This document shows positions 44,471-53,252 of a DNA stretch of 64,000 nt, piece by piece. Position 1 is the stretch's first letter. The number at the start of each line of letters is the position of its first letter. The notes under the pieces were generated by a model. The model saw nothing but the letters and a program-made list of their open reading frames with translations. It was not told the DNA's origin and ran no database searches. The position numbers and the translations under genes were made by a program. Source of the DNA: Paramicrobacterium chengjingii (lineage in GTDB: Bacteria; Actinomycetota; Actinomycetes; Actinomycetales; Microbacteriaceae); contig NZ_CP061169.1 of NCBI RefSeq assembly GCF_011751765.2, positions 186,001-250,000 of the forward strand, in the 5' to 3' direction.

Positions 44471-46210
44471 ATGGCATTACCACTCGTCGACGAGCCGGTC
44501 GTCCGCACGCCGAGGCGCCCTGGCGGTCCCAAGCCGAAGGGAGCCCGGGACCTGAGCGTCACGATCCTGACGATCGCGGTCGCGGCCATCTTGCTGATGG
44601 TCATCGGGTTCCCCCTCGGTGGGCTCCTGTCGACGGCATTCAAGCCGGACGGCCTTGCTGTGCTCGGGCGGATCTTCACCGATACGGTCAATCACCGGGT
44701 TGTGGGCAACACCCTCGTTCTCGGCCTTGTCGTCGGGGTCGTTGGAACGGCGGTCGGATTCCTGTTTGCGTTCGCGCAGGCTCGGCTGCAGTTCCGTGGG
44801 AAGCGGCTGCTTCACCTGCTGGCGATGATCCCGATCGTCGCGCCCCCGTTCGCCGTCGCGACAGCTGTCATCACGCTATTTGGGCGCAACGGTGCGATTA
44901 CGACGGGTATCTTCGGCTGGCAGTCGAACGTCTACGGCCTCCCGGGGCTGACGATCGTGCTCTCCCTTTCGTTCTTCCCCGTCGCCTACATGAACCTCCG
45001 AGGAATGCTCGAGAGTCTCGATCCGTCGCTTGACGAAGCAGCCGCTGGACTCGGCGCGACGAAGCTTCGAGCGTTCTTCACAGTGACGATCCCGATGCTT
45101 GTCCCCGGGATCGCAGGCTCGTTCCTTCTGCTCTTCGTCGAGGCGATAGCGGATCTGGCCAACCCTCTCGTGATCGGGGGCGACTACACGGTGCTGGCCA
45201 GCCGTGCCTACCTCGCTGTCACGGGGGAGTACAACACCCACGCGGGAGCCGCGTACTCCCTCGTCCTTCTACTTCCGGCGCTCCTTGTGTTCCTCGTGCA
45301 GCGGTACTGGGTGTCGCGCAAGAGCGTCGTGAGCATCACCGGGAAGCCGACGGGAACGACAGAGATGATCGCGGCGCCGAGCATCCGAGTTCCGATCCTC
45401 ACGATCGTCTTCGCACTTGCCGCCCTCATTGCAACCATCTACGCGACTGTGCTGCTTGGCGGGTTCGTCAAGGTGCCGGGAGTCAACAACGAGTTCACGC
45501 TCGACCACTACCAATTCGTGCTCGCCGGCCTGGGGTCCAAGGCGATGGTCGACACAACGATTCTCGCCCTCATCGCTGCACCGATCGCGGGGCTGCTCGG
45601 CATGCTCATCGCCTGGCTCGTCGTGCGCAAGCTCAAGCGCGGTTCGGCACTGCTCGATTTCGTCGGGATGCTCGGGCTCGCCGTGCCGGGGACCGTCCTT
45701 GGCATCGGATACGCAATCAGCTACAACTCGCCGATCGAGATCTTCGGATTCGAGATCATTCCTGCCATAGCCGGAGGATCCGCTGTGCTCTCGGGGGCGA
45801 TAGCGATCGTGATGGTGTACATCATCCGCTCGCTTCCTTCAGGGCAGAGGGCCGCCGTGTCAGCGCTTCAGCAGATCCACCCCGCCATCGAAGAGGCGTC
45901 GACATCGCTGGGGGCCGACTCCGCAGTCACGTTCCGCAAGGTCACGCTTCCGCTCATTCAGTCGGCGCTGCTGACCGGACTCACGTTCGCCTTCGCGCGG
46001 TCGATGACGACGCTGTCTCCGATCATCTTCCTGACGACCCCCGGCATCAAGATCATGACGTCGCAGATCCTTGCCGAGGTCGACTCAGGCAGGTTCGGCA
46101 ATGCGTTCGCGTACTGCACAGTGCTGATCGGCATCGTGCTCGTCGTCATCCTTCTTCTCAACATTCTGATCCGAAAGGTGGTCTTCCGTGGCCGATCACA
46201 CAACCGCTGA
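44471..46210 (+). CDS. Fused double permease of the Fbp-type importer
   Basis: The 579-residue protein joins two permease halves, each with about six membrane segments. Each has an EAA loop (EAAAGLGATKLRAFFTVTIP, about 195; EEASTSLGADSAVTFRKVTLP, about 475). This FbpB-like layout is normal for iron and phosphonate importers. It overlaps the ATPase gene by 23 bases. Confidence 0.92.
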   Translation: MALPLVDEPVVRTPRRPGGPKPKGARDLSVTILTIAVAAILLMVIGFPLGGLLSTAFKPDGLAVLGRIFTDTVNHRVVGNTLVLGLVVGVVGTAVGFLFAFAQARLQFRGKRLLHLLAMIPIVAPPFAVATAVITLFGRNGAITTGIFGWQSNVYGLPGLTIVLSLSFFPVAYMNLRGMLESLDPSLDEAAAGLGATKLRAFFTVTIPMLVPGIAGSFLLLFVEAIADLANPLVIGGDYTVLASRAYLAVTGEYNTHAGAAYSLVLLLPALLVFLVQRYWVSRKSVVSITGKPTGTTEMIAAPSIRVPILTIVFALAALIATIYATVLLGGFVKVPGVNNEFTLDHYQFVLAGLGSKAMVDTTILALIAAPIAGLLGMLIAWLVVRKLKRGSALLDFVGMLGLAVPGTVLGIGYAISYNSPIEIFGFEIIPAIAGGSAVLSGAIAIVMVYIIRSLPSGQRAAVSALQQIHPAIEEASTSLGADSAVTFRKVTLPLIQSALLTGLTFAFARSMTTLSPIIFLTTPGIKIMTSQILAEVDSGRFGNAFAYCTVLIGIVLVVILLLNILIRKVVFRGRSHNR

Positions 46211-47345
46211 GCTCGCGCAGGTCGACACCGCAGAGTTCGCCTCCGCTCCCGCAGAGGGCCGCGTCAGTCTCAAGGACCTGACGAAACGGTACGGGTCGCA
46301 GTCGACGGATCCTGTCGCCGTTGACTCGGTGACCCTCGACATCAACGCGGGTGAGTTTGTCACTCTGCTCGGGCCGAGCGGATGCGGAAAGACATCGACG
46401 CTCCGCATGATCGCCGGGTTCGAGACGCCGACGGCAGGGAATGTCACCCTCGACGATCTCGACATGCTCCAGGTCGCGCCGAACAAGCGCCCGATGTCGA
46501 TGGTCTTCCAATCGTATGCACTGTTTCCGCACCTTTCCGTGTACGACAACGTCGCATACGGCCTCAAGCTCAAGAAGCAGTCGATGAAGCGCGTGCGCGA
46601 GGAGGTTGAGACCGTCCTCACGATCATGAACCTCAATGGACTCGCCGATCGCGCCCCCCACCAGCTCTCGGGCGGCCAGCAGCAGCGTGTGGCACTTGCG
46701 CGAGCCCTCGTCATGCGGCCAAAGGTGCTGCTCTTCGACGAGCCGCTGTCAAACCTCGACGCCAAGCTCCGCGTGCAAATGAGAAACGAGATCCGCCGAC
46801 TGCAGAAGCGGCTTGGCATCACGAGTATATTCGTCACCCATGATCAAGACGAGGCGATGACACTCTCGGATCGCATCGTCGTGATGAACAAGGGGCGCAT
46901 CGAGCAGATTGACACTCCCGAGCGCGTGTATCGGCATCCGTCTTCTGTATTTGTCGCCGATTTCATCGGCCGCGCCAACTTTCTAGATGCTCGGCTTCTC
47001 AGAGTGCCAGAGTCTGGAAAGGCGGTCGTCATTGCACTTGGCCGGGAGCGTGAGGTCGCCGCACACGAGCAGGTTGTCGCCTACAACGACGTGCTGCTCA
47101 TGGTGCGTCCCGAGGCAATCGACATCTCACGTACAGACGAGAATGCCGTTCATGGCGAAGTCGGCCGAGTGCTCTCGGCCGTGTTCCAAGGCCCATCAGT
47201 TGAATACGAGATTGAAACCGATTCTGGCACGATCGTCGCTTCGGTCGCTGATCCAACTGCGAGCGATATTTTTGATCCTCTCGATGCTGTCTCGGTCAGC
47301 GTGAAGCCGGGCCGAGGATGGCTGCTCCCGGTTCTTTCGGAGTGA
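46188..47345 (+). CDS. ABC importer ATPase (FbpC/PotA type)
   Basis: The 385-residue ATPase has Walker A GPSGCGKTS, signature LSGGQQQRVALARAL, Walker B VLLFDEPLSNLD, switch His FVTHDQDEAM and a C-terminal TOBE-like domain. The GTG at 46188 has GAAAGGTGG upstream inside the permease gene. It powers the import system with the two preceding products. Confidence 0.93.
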   Translation: MADHTTAELAQVDTAEFASAPAEGRVSLKDLTKRYGSQSTDPVAVDSVTLDINAGEFVTLLGPSGCGKTSTLRMIAGFETPTAGNVTLDDLDMLQVAPNKRPMSMVFQSYALFPHLSVYDNVAYGLKLKKQSMKRVREEVETVLTIMNLNGLADRAPHQLSGGQQQRVALARALVMRPKVLLFDEPLSNLDAKLRVQMRNEIRRLQKRLGITSIFVTHDQDEAMTLSDRIVVMNKGRIEQIDTPERVYRHPSSVFVADFIGRANFLDARLLRVPESGKAVVIALGREREVAAHEQVVAYNDVLLMVRPEAIDISRTDENAVHGEVGRVLSAVFQGPSVEYEIETDSGTIVASVADPTASDIFDPLDAVSVSVKPGRGWLLPVLSE

Positions 47346-47414
47346 ACGTTGTCGGCGTTGCTTGCCCTGGGGCTTGTGCAGTCGTACTGTCGAAGCACAC
47401 GAGAGGAGTGGATG

Positions 47415-47660
47415 ATGAGCGACCCAGACTTCACCCCGAACTATGACGCCGCAGCGAGTATTTCTGCCGCGGAGGCCAATGAGGCCGACGTCATCGAGCA
47501 GAATCGAGACGACCTCAGCCAGACGCCCGAAGACGTCGACGAGGGAGGAACGCAGCGTGGCTACGGCGACGATGCAGAGACCGAGTTCGACGATGCGAAC
47601 GACATCAACTCGGGCAGCGACTACGAGGAAGAGCCGACAGAGAGCGACTACGACGAGTGA
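47415..47660 (+). CDS. Small very acidic protein
   Basis: An 81-residue Asp/Glu-rich protein ending in YDE, without a recognised domain and with low-complexity composition. AGGAG 6 bases before the ATG at 47415 supports translation. The end overlaps the convergent trhO gene by 13 bases. Function unknown. Confidence 0.6.
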   Translation: MSDPDFTPNYDAAASISAAEANEADVIEQNRDDLSQTPEDVDEGGTQRGYGDDAETEFDDANDINSGSDYEEEPTESDYDE

Positions 47661-48553
47661 GGCGCGTGCACCGAGCACAAGGGATCGGATGCCGCGTGCT
47701 CGGCGCACACGACGAGTTGCGTTCTGCAGGCGACATCCGCGCAATTCTGCATGTCGCTCGTTGACGTTCCGCACACGGCGCAGGCGCCGATAACGGCTGC
47801 GTGGTCTGAGAACTCAAGCTTCATGCGTTTGTCGAAGACATAGAGGGATCCCTCCCACAGCCCGTCGTCGCCGAACTGCTCGCCATAGCGAACGATGCCG
47901 CCGTCGAGTTGGTAGACCTCGTTGAAACCACGGGACTGCATGAGGCTCGAGAGCACCTCACAGCGAATGCCGCCCGTGCAGTAGGTGACGACGGGCTTTC
48001 CCCTGAGATGGTCGTACGCGCCGGAGTCGAGAACATCGACAAACTCGCGCGTGTTGTCGACATCGGGAACCACGGCGTTCTTGAAGCGCCCGATCTCAGC
48101 TTCGAACGCATTGCGGCCGTCGAAGAACACGACGTCGTCACCGCGTTCGGCGACAAGCCGGTTCACCTGTTCGGGGCTCAGATGTGAGCCTCCGCCGACA
48201 ACGCCCGACTCGTTGACCTCAAGCTCGCCTGGCGCGCCGAACGACACAATCTCGTCGCGCACTTTGACGCTGAGCTTGGGAAAGTCGAGGCTCCTGCCTG
48301 CGTCGTCGAGCGACGTTCCCTCAGACCACTTGACATCCATGTTCTTAAACGCTGGATACTCGCGCGTTTTGCGCAGATAGCGTTTGACAGCGTTCAGTTC
48401 ACCGCCGACGGTTCCATTGATGCCGTCCTTCGAGACGAGAATGCGTCCCCGCAGGTTGAGCGATTCGCACAGATCTCGTTGCCACAGCCGGATCGCGTCT
48501 GGGTCGGCGAGCGGTGTGAAGACGTAGTAGAGCAGAATCTTCGGAATGGCCAC
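47648..48553 (-). CDS. trhO: tRNA uridine(34) hydroxylase (rhodanese family)
   Basis: The 301-residue protein matches YceA/TrhO, which makes 5-hydroxyuridine at the tRNA wobble position. Features: [13 protein letters not shown]-terminal domain, rhodanese active loop [11 protein letters not shown] with Cys, and a Cys-rich C-terminus ([24 protein letters not shown]). Confidence 0.93.
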   Translation of the reverse strand: MAIPKILLYYVFTPLADPDAIRLWQRDLCESLNLRGRILVSKDGINGTVGGELNAVKRYLRKTREYPAFKNMDVKWSEGTSLDDAGRSLDFPKLSVKVRDEIVSFGAPGELEVNESGVVGGGSHLSPEQVNRLVAERGDDVVFFDGRNAFEAEIGRFKNAVVPDVDNTREFVDVLDSGAYDHLRGKPVVTYCTGGIRCEVLSSLMQSRGFNEVYQLDGGIVRYGEQFGDDGLWEGSLYVFDKRMKLEFSDHAAVIGACAVCGTSTSDMQNCADVACRTQLVVCAEHAASDPLCSVHAPHSS

Positions 48554-48575
48554 CGCTTGATTTTACGTTGCTGTG

Positions 48576-48689
48576 TCAGATCCCCACAGTCACGAGCCAA
48601 ACGGCGGCCGCTCCGCAGGTGAGAGCGACCACTCCCGTGAGCGTTGCGATGATGACAAGGGGCCTCGATGCCTTCGTATTTTCGTTCAC
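48576..48689 (-). CDS. Putative 37-residue membrane peptide
   Basis: GTG at 48689 to TGA at 48576 encodes 37 residues with one hydrophobic helix (LVIIATLTGVVALTCGAAAV). It fills the gap between trhO and the DUF1772 gene, on the same strand. No clear ribosome-binding site; it could be chance. Confidence 0.35.
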   Translation of the reverse strand: MNENTKASRPLVIIATLTGVVALTCGAAAVWLVTVGI

Positions 48690-48744
48690 GATATAAGTTC
48701 ATCGTGCCGGCGGCATCCGCGCATCACGCCAAAGGATGATTCGA

Positions 48745-49203
48745 CTAGCCCGCGGGTATGAGAGCGGATGCTGTCAGCAGCACAAAGCCGACATTGACGA
48801 GCGCCACGCGGAGGTAGTGCCAGCGGTCCCACCTTCTCACCTGCTCACGCCAATCCTCGGGATGCTCGCCGTGCGACCAGCGGCCAACGCGGTTGTTGAT
48901 CGGAACGAGCACAGTCACGGCGAGCACGATCGTTGCGGCGAAAAGGGCTGTCGCTATGCCGGCGAGAACTCCGGATGCGGTCGTCCACAGCAGTGCGGTG
49001 GCAGCCCCGGCGCTGACCACCGTAGCGACGTACCAGAATGGCATGATCCGTCCGAGGAGACGTGCTCCGTCGGCCCGGGCTGACAGGCCGCCGTTGTTCG
49101 GGAGCCGGTCGAGGATCGGGTTGATGAACACGGCAACGCAGAATTCGACGCCGACGAGGCCGCCTGACAGGACAATCGCTGCTCCAAGAAGAAAATTCGA
49201 CAC
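48745..49203 (-). CDS. DUF1772 (anthrone-oxygenase-like) membrane protein
   Basis: The 152-residue protein has four membrane segments and the DUF1772 pattern: GLVGVEFCVAVFINP, VLVPINNRV, WREQVRRWDRWHYLRV. AAAGGAG precedes the GTG. It is divergent from a TetR gene, with two operators between, so it is the probable regulated target. Reaction unknown. Confidence 0.85.
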   Translation of the reverse strand: MSNFLLGAAIVLSGGLVGVEFCVAVFINPILDRLPNNGGLSARADGARLLGRIMPFWYVATVVSAGAATALLWTTASGVLAGIATALFAATIVLAVTVLVPINNRVGRWSHGEHPEDWREQVRRWDRWHYLRVALVNVGFVLLTASALIPAG

Positions 49204-49216
49204 GTGTGCTCCTTTG

Positions 49217-49252
49217 TCTAGCGCTGCTAGAAGTCAATCTAGCACTGCTAGA
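49217..49252. promoter_or_regulatory. Tandem operator dyads of the TetR regulator
   Basis: TCTAGC-GCT-GCTAGA (49217-49231) and TCTAGC-ACT-GCTAGA (49238-49252) are identical 15-bp dyads except the central base. Their starts are 21 bases (two helical turns) apart, in the 57-base divergent gap. Confidence 0.8.
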
Positions 49253-49260
49253 ATTCTGTT

Positions 49261-49821
49261 GTGAAGTACACAGACCACTCAGGGCGGCCGGCGCCGGCAG
49301 ATCGTCAACGTGTCATCGTCGATCGAGCCAGATCGATCGCCGAAGAAGAAGGCTGGAATGCGGTAACCGTGCGGCGCCTCGCCGATGCGATCGGGTACAG
49401 CCAGCCGGTTCTCTACCAGCACTTTCCCGAGGGTCGCAGCGCCATTGTGGCGGCGGTGTCGCGCACCGGCTTCGCCGACCTCCGCGAGGCGCTGTCTGCG
49501 GTCCCCCGGCAGTCCGGAGCAGCGGCGCTCGCCGCAGCCGCTCACTCCTACGTGGGATACGCCGGGGAGCATCCGGCGCTGTATGAGGCGATGTTTGAGA
49601 TGCGCTCTCACACGAGATTCGCGAGCGACGAGACTCCGCACGAACTCCAGATCGCGTTTTCTGCTCTCGCCGATCTTCTGCTTGACCGCAGCGAAACGCG
49701 CGTGCGCACGGAACTCTTCTGGAGTGCGCTGCACGGAATCGCCACGCTCGAGCGAGACGGTCGGCTGCCGCTCGCGCAGCGTGAGGCACGAATCGCCGAG
49801 TTGGCACGGCTGTTCAGCTGA
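49261..49821 (+). CDS. TetR-family transcriptional regulator
   Basis: The 186-residue protein has a TetR helix-turn-helix (about 18-65, with VTVRRLADAIGYSQPVLYQHF) and a helical C-terminal domain of the WHG/TetR_C type. It starts at a GTG 8 bases after the second operator dyad. It likely represses itself and the DUF1772 gene. Confidence 0.9.
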   Translation: MKYTDHSGRPAPADRQRVIVDRARSIAEEEGWNAVTVRRLADAIGYSQPVLYQHFPEGRSAIVAAVSRTGFADLREALSAVPRQSGAAALAAAAHSYVGYAGEHPALYEAMFEMRSHTRFASDETPHELQIAFSALADLLLDRSETRVRTELFWSALHGIATLERDGRLPLAQREARIAELARLFS

Positions 49822-49898
49822 GGCGATTCTCAGCACACCCCTGTGACGCGCTGCAGACGTCGATAGGCTGGAGGGAGTCCGACAGAACGGAGAGGTTC

Positions 49899-50435
49899 AT
49901 GTTCGATTACGATCCCTACGCGCAGCTTGACGAGGTGCCGGAGTTCACAGTCGAGAGTGACGATCTCGACCCCGATCTGCCGCTCAAGGCGCCCCAGTAT
50001 TCATCGGATGCCGGCGGCTCCGATGTATCTCCGCATCTCGACTGGTCTGAGTTTCCGCCCGAGACGAAGAGTTTCGCCGTCACAGCCTTCGATCCGGACG
50101 CACCGACAGGATCCGGCTTTTGGCACTGGGCGGTGTTCAACATTCCCGCAGAAGTGACGTCATTGCCGTCGGGCGCGGGCTCGCCTGATTCGGGGATGCT
50201 GCCATCGGGCGCCGTTACTTTGCCGAACGAGCTTCGCGAGCCGTCGTTCACGGGCGCGGCACCACCCGAGGGCACCGGCGTGCACCGCTATTACTTCGTC
50301 GTGCACGCCGTCGACGTGCCGTCGCTCGACGTCGACACCCAGTCAACGCCGGCAGTGCTCGGCTTCAATCTTCACTTCCATACGCTTGCACGCGGCATCC
50401 TCAAGGGAGTCGGCGAGTTCGGCGGCGCCGCGTAG
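49899..50435 (+). CDS. PEBP family protein (YbhB/YbcL-like)
   Basis: The 178-residue protein has the phosphatidylethanolamine-binding fold: SPHLDWSEFP, the ligand-pocket DPDAPTGSGFWHWAVFNIP and GTGVHRYYFVVHAVD. Its biochemical role is unknown in bacteria. GGAGAGG precedes the ATG. Confidence 0.9.
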   Translation: MFDYDPYAQLDEVPEFTVESDDLDPDLPLKAPQYSSDAGGSDVSPHLDWSEFPPETKSFAVTAFDPDAPTGSGFWHWAVFNIPAEVTSLPSGAGSPDSGMLPSGAVTLPNELREPSFTGAAPPEGTGVHRYYFVVHAVDVPSLDVDTQSTPAVLGFNLHFHTLARGILKGVGEFGGAA

Positions 50436-50462
50436 GCTCTTGCCGCAGGCAATGTGCACACC

Positions 50463-50504
50463 TGCGGACATCGTGCATGCGTGTGCCAATGCACAATGTC
50501 CGCA
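50463..50504. repeat. 16-bp imperfect inverted repeat
   Basis: TGCGGACATCGTGCAT (50463-50478) and ATGCACAATGTCCGCA (50489-50504) pair at 15 of 16 positions around a 10-base loop. It lies between two co-directional genes and lacks a T-tail, so terminator, operator or cruciform roles are open. Confidence 0.65.
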
Positions 50505-50551
50505 CGTATGCCCCCGTCGCTCCCGGCGTGCTTGGGGGGCAGAATGGGGAC

Positions 50552-51535
50552 ATGAGCGAGCAGTTTGCTTGGGTGTCTGACGTCTCACGGGGCGAATGGC
50601 TGCGCCCCATGGAAAACGAGCCCTTCGGCAGCGTCCCGTCGCTCGTTCCGCCCGGATTCGAAGCATATGCGCGCATTTTCCACCCGGCCACGCGCGACCG
50701 CCCGCGAGTCGAGGGCAGTTGGGAAGGGCTCGACCACGAGGAGTACTTCACCGGGACGCACGACATCGAGGCATCGCTCGAGATCCAGAGTGCCACCTGG
50801 TCGCAAGTTGCAGCATCGTTTGGCACAACCATGCACGCCGAGGCCCAGTATTCGAGGCTGATGCGCAGCGAAGACCGAGACGTCGACGGGTCGATCGCGC
50901 CAGACGGGTGGCGCTACTCGGGCGCGCACGAGGGCTCCATCGACGCGAACACGCTGGCGACAGCATCCGCCGTGCTTGCCCGACATACGAGCACCCCGGA
51001 TGCCGGAATCGCTGCGATCTGGGAAGGGTGGGGCGGTCTCGTGAGCTCCGCGGGATACGCACGCTTTTTCGGGTGGGAGCTAAGCGGCAACCCCCTGCGC
51101 GACGGCTTGCTGACGGCGAGGCTCGCGGCGGCACGCTGGGGGCGCGCCATTAAGGCTTCGTTGCCTCCTCGAGAACCAGCGCCGGGCACGGGACTGCTGT
51201 CTCGCGAGGCTGCAGCTGGTCCGCGCTTCGGACTGCACGCGGACACCGGGCGCAGCTATGTGCTGTTTGAGGTGGGCGCGAACGATCTAGCGGATGCCGC
51301 GTGGACGACGCGTGCGCCGTGGATCGATGACTATCGCTTGGCGCAATCGCCCAGCATCCTCTGGCCCGACGACCACGCGTGGCTGCTTGCCACCGAGATC
51401 GACTTCGATTCGACCCTCGTCGCCGGGCCGACGGCGCTCATTCGTGAGCTCGTTCAGGCGCACGGCATCGAGGCGCTGCCGCTTCGCCCAGACGCGAATC
51501 TTTCGTGGGACGGCGACGACGTCAACCGTCCCTGA
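50552..51535 (+). CDS. Conserved hypothetical protein, unassigned
   Basis: A 327-residue soluble acidic protein rich in Trp, with segments such as FEAYARIFHPATRDRP, IAAIWEGWGG and RSYVLFEVGANDL. No membrane segment or catalytic motif is visible. The Trp-rich, order-driven composition suggests a real folded protein of narrow actinobacterial distribution. It abuts fhs tail to tail with no gap. Confidence 0.75.
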   Translation: MSEQFAWVSDVSRGEWLRPMENEPFGSVPSLVPPGFEAYARIFHPATRDRPRVEGSWEGLDHEEYFTGTHDIEASLEIQSATWSQVAASFGTTMHAEAQYSRLMRSEDRDVDGSIAPDGWRYSGAHEGSIDANTLATASAVLARHTSTPDAGIAAIWEGWGGLVSSAGYARFFGWELSGNPLRDGLLTARLAAARWGRAIKASLPPREPAPGTGLLSREAAAGPRFGLHADTGRSYVLFEVGANDLADAAWTTRAPWIDDYRLAQSPSILWPDDHAWLLATEIDFDSTLVAGPTALIRELVQAHGIEALPLRPDANLSWDGDDVNRP

Positions 51536-53248
51536 TTAGAACAGGCCGATAGTTTCGCCGTCGTCGTTGATGTCGATGTGCGTGGCAGCCGGGTCAGACC
51601 CGAGCCCCGGCATCGTCTGCATCTGCCCGCAGATGGGATAGATGAAGCCGGCGCCGACCGAAGCGCGTACTTCGCGGACCGGCAGCGTCCATCCGCTTGG
51701 CGCACCACGCAATGTCGGATCGGCGGACAGCGACAGGTGCGTCTTAGCCATGCAGATCGGCAGATCGCCCCACCCGTTGCGCTCGTACTGGTCCAGTGAG
51801 CGCGACGCGGTAGGTGTGTACTCAACGCCGTCGGCACCGTAGATCTGAGTGGCGATGGTCTCAATCTTCTCCCTCAACCCTGCGTCGACGGGGTAGAGAT
51901 GCCGGAACTCACTCGGTTCCTCGGCTGCCTCGGCGACCGCTTCGGCGAGTTCGACTGCACCGGCACCGCCATTGAAGAAGTGCGTTGACACGGCGCACCG
52001 CACACCGGCCTCGGCCGCCACCTGCTTGATCGCTTCGTGCTCGGACGGGTAGTCGCCACCAAAGGCGTTGATCGCGACAACCGGCGTGACTCCGTGCCGA
52101 CGAATGTTGGAGATCTGCTTTCGCAGGTTGTCGGCGCCGGCAAGGACGTCGTCTGGGTTCTCGGCCAGCATTTCGAGGGGCAGTGGCCGCCCGGCGACAA
52201 CGGTGTGACGACCGGAGTGCAGCTTCAGCGCTCGGACAGTGGCAACCACGACCGCGACGTCAGGGACGAGCCCGGAGACACGGCACTTGATGTTGAAGAA
52301 GCGTTCAGCGCCCATGTCCGCACCGAACCCGGCCTCGGTGACGAGGTAGTCTCCGGAACGGATCCCGATCAGATCGGCGACGACGGAGGAATTCCCGGTT
52401 GCAATGTTGCCGAACGGGCCCGTGTGTACAAGCGCAGGGGTGTTCTCAATCGTTTGCAGAAGATTCGGTTTCAGCGCCTCGCGCAGAAGCACCGTCGCCG
52501 CTCCGGCGGCGCGAACCTGTTCCGCGGTCACCGGTTCGCCGGAGCCGCGCGTGTAGCCAATCACGATCCTGCCGAGACGCTCGCGCAGGTCGCGTAACGA
52601 GGTGGCCATGGCCAGCGTCGCCATCAACTCCGAGGCGGCAGTGATGTCGAAGCCTGTTTGCCTGGGTGGGCCGTTCGTGCGCGGTCCGAGTCCGGTGACG
52701 ATGTCGCGCAGGGCGCGGTCGTTGATGTCTACCACGCGCCGCCAGGTCACCGCATCCGGATCGATGCCGAGGGAGTTCCCACGGAACAGCTCGTTGTCGA
52801 TCATCGCCGCGAGCTGGTTGTGCGCGGCCGTTACCGCATGCAGGTCCCCAGTGAGATGAACGTTCAACCGCTCCATCGGCACCACCTGGCTGTAGCCGCC
52901 GCCCGCTGCTCCACCTTTGATTCCCAGTGTGGGTCCCATCGACGCCTGTCGTACTGAGATCGTGGCCGGACGGCCGATGCGGGTGAGACCCTGGCCGAGT
53001 CCGACCGTGGTCGTCGTCTTCCCCTCGCCGAGCGGCGTCGGCGTGATCGCACTAACGACGACGTACTTCGCAGCGGGACGGCTCGACAGCTCATCGATTG
53101 CTGCGAGGTCGATCTTGGCGACACCGCGGCCGTAATGTTCGAGCAGATGAGGGCCCACTCCCATCCCCGCGGCGACATCTTCGATCGGCTTCAATACCGC
53201 GTCACGCGCGATCTCCAGGTTTCCCGGTGTTGCGTTTCTCTGTGTCAT
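51536..53248 (-). CDS. fhs: Formate--tetrahydrofolate ligase
   Basis: The 570-residue enzyme interconverts formate plus ATP plus THF with 10-formyl-THF. Features: TPTPLGEGKTTTTVGLGQGL nucleotide-binding loop, TGDLHAVTAAHN, and FFNIKCRVSG. In this operon it is probably used in the formate-releasing, ATP-forming direction. ATG at 53248 follows GAGGAA; the upstream frame is part of metF. Last gene of the three-gene operon. Confidence 0.95.
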   Translation of the reverse strand: MTQRNATPGNLEIARDAVLKPIEDVAAGMGVGPHLLEHYGRGVAKIDLAAIDELSSRPAAKYVVVSAITPTPLGEGKTTTTVGLGQGLTRIGRPATISVRQASMGPTLGIKGGAAGGGYSQVVPMERLNVHLTGDLHAVTAAHNQLAAMIDNELFRGNSLGIDPDAVTWRRVVDINDRALRDIVTGLGPRTNGPPRQTGFDITAASELMATLAMATSLRDLRERLGRIVIGYTRGSGEPVTAEQVRAAGAATVLLREALKPNLLQTIENTPALVHTGPFGNIATGNSSVVADLIGIRSGDYLVTEAGFGADMGAERFFNIKCRVSGLVPDVAVVVATVRALKLHSGRHTVVAGRPLPLEMLAENPDDVLAGADNLRKQISNIRRHGVTPVVAINAFGGDYPSEHEAIKQVAAEAGVRCAVSTHFFNGGAGAVELAEAVAEAAEEPSEFRHLYPVDAGLREKIETIATQIYGADGVEYTPTASRSLDQYERNGWGDLPICMAKTHLSLSADPTLRGAPSGWTLPVREVRASVGAGFIYPICGQMQTMPGLGSDPAATHIDINDDGETIGLF

Positions 53249-53252
53249 CGCC

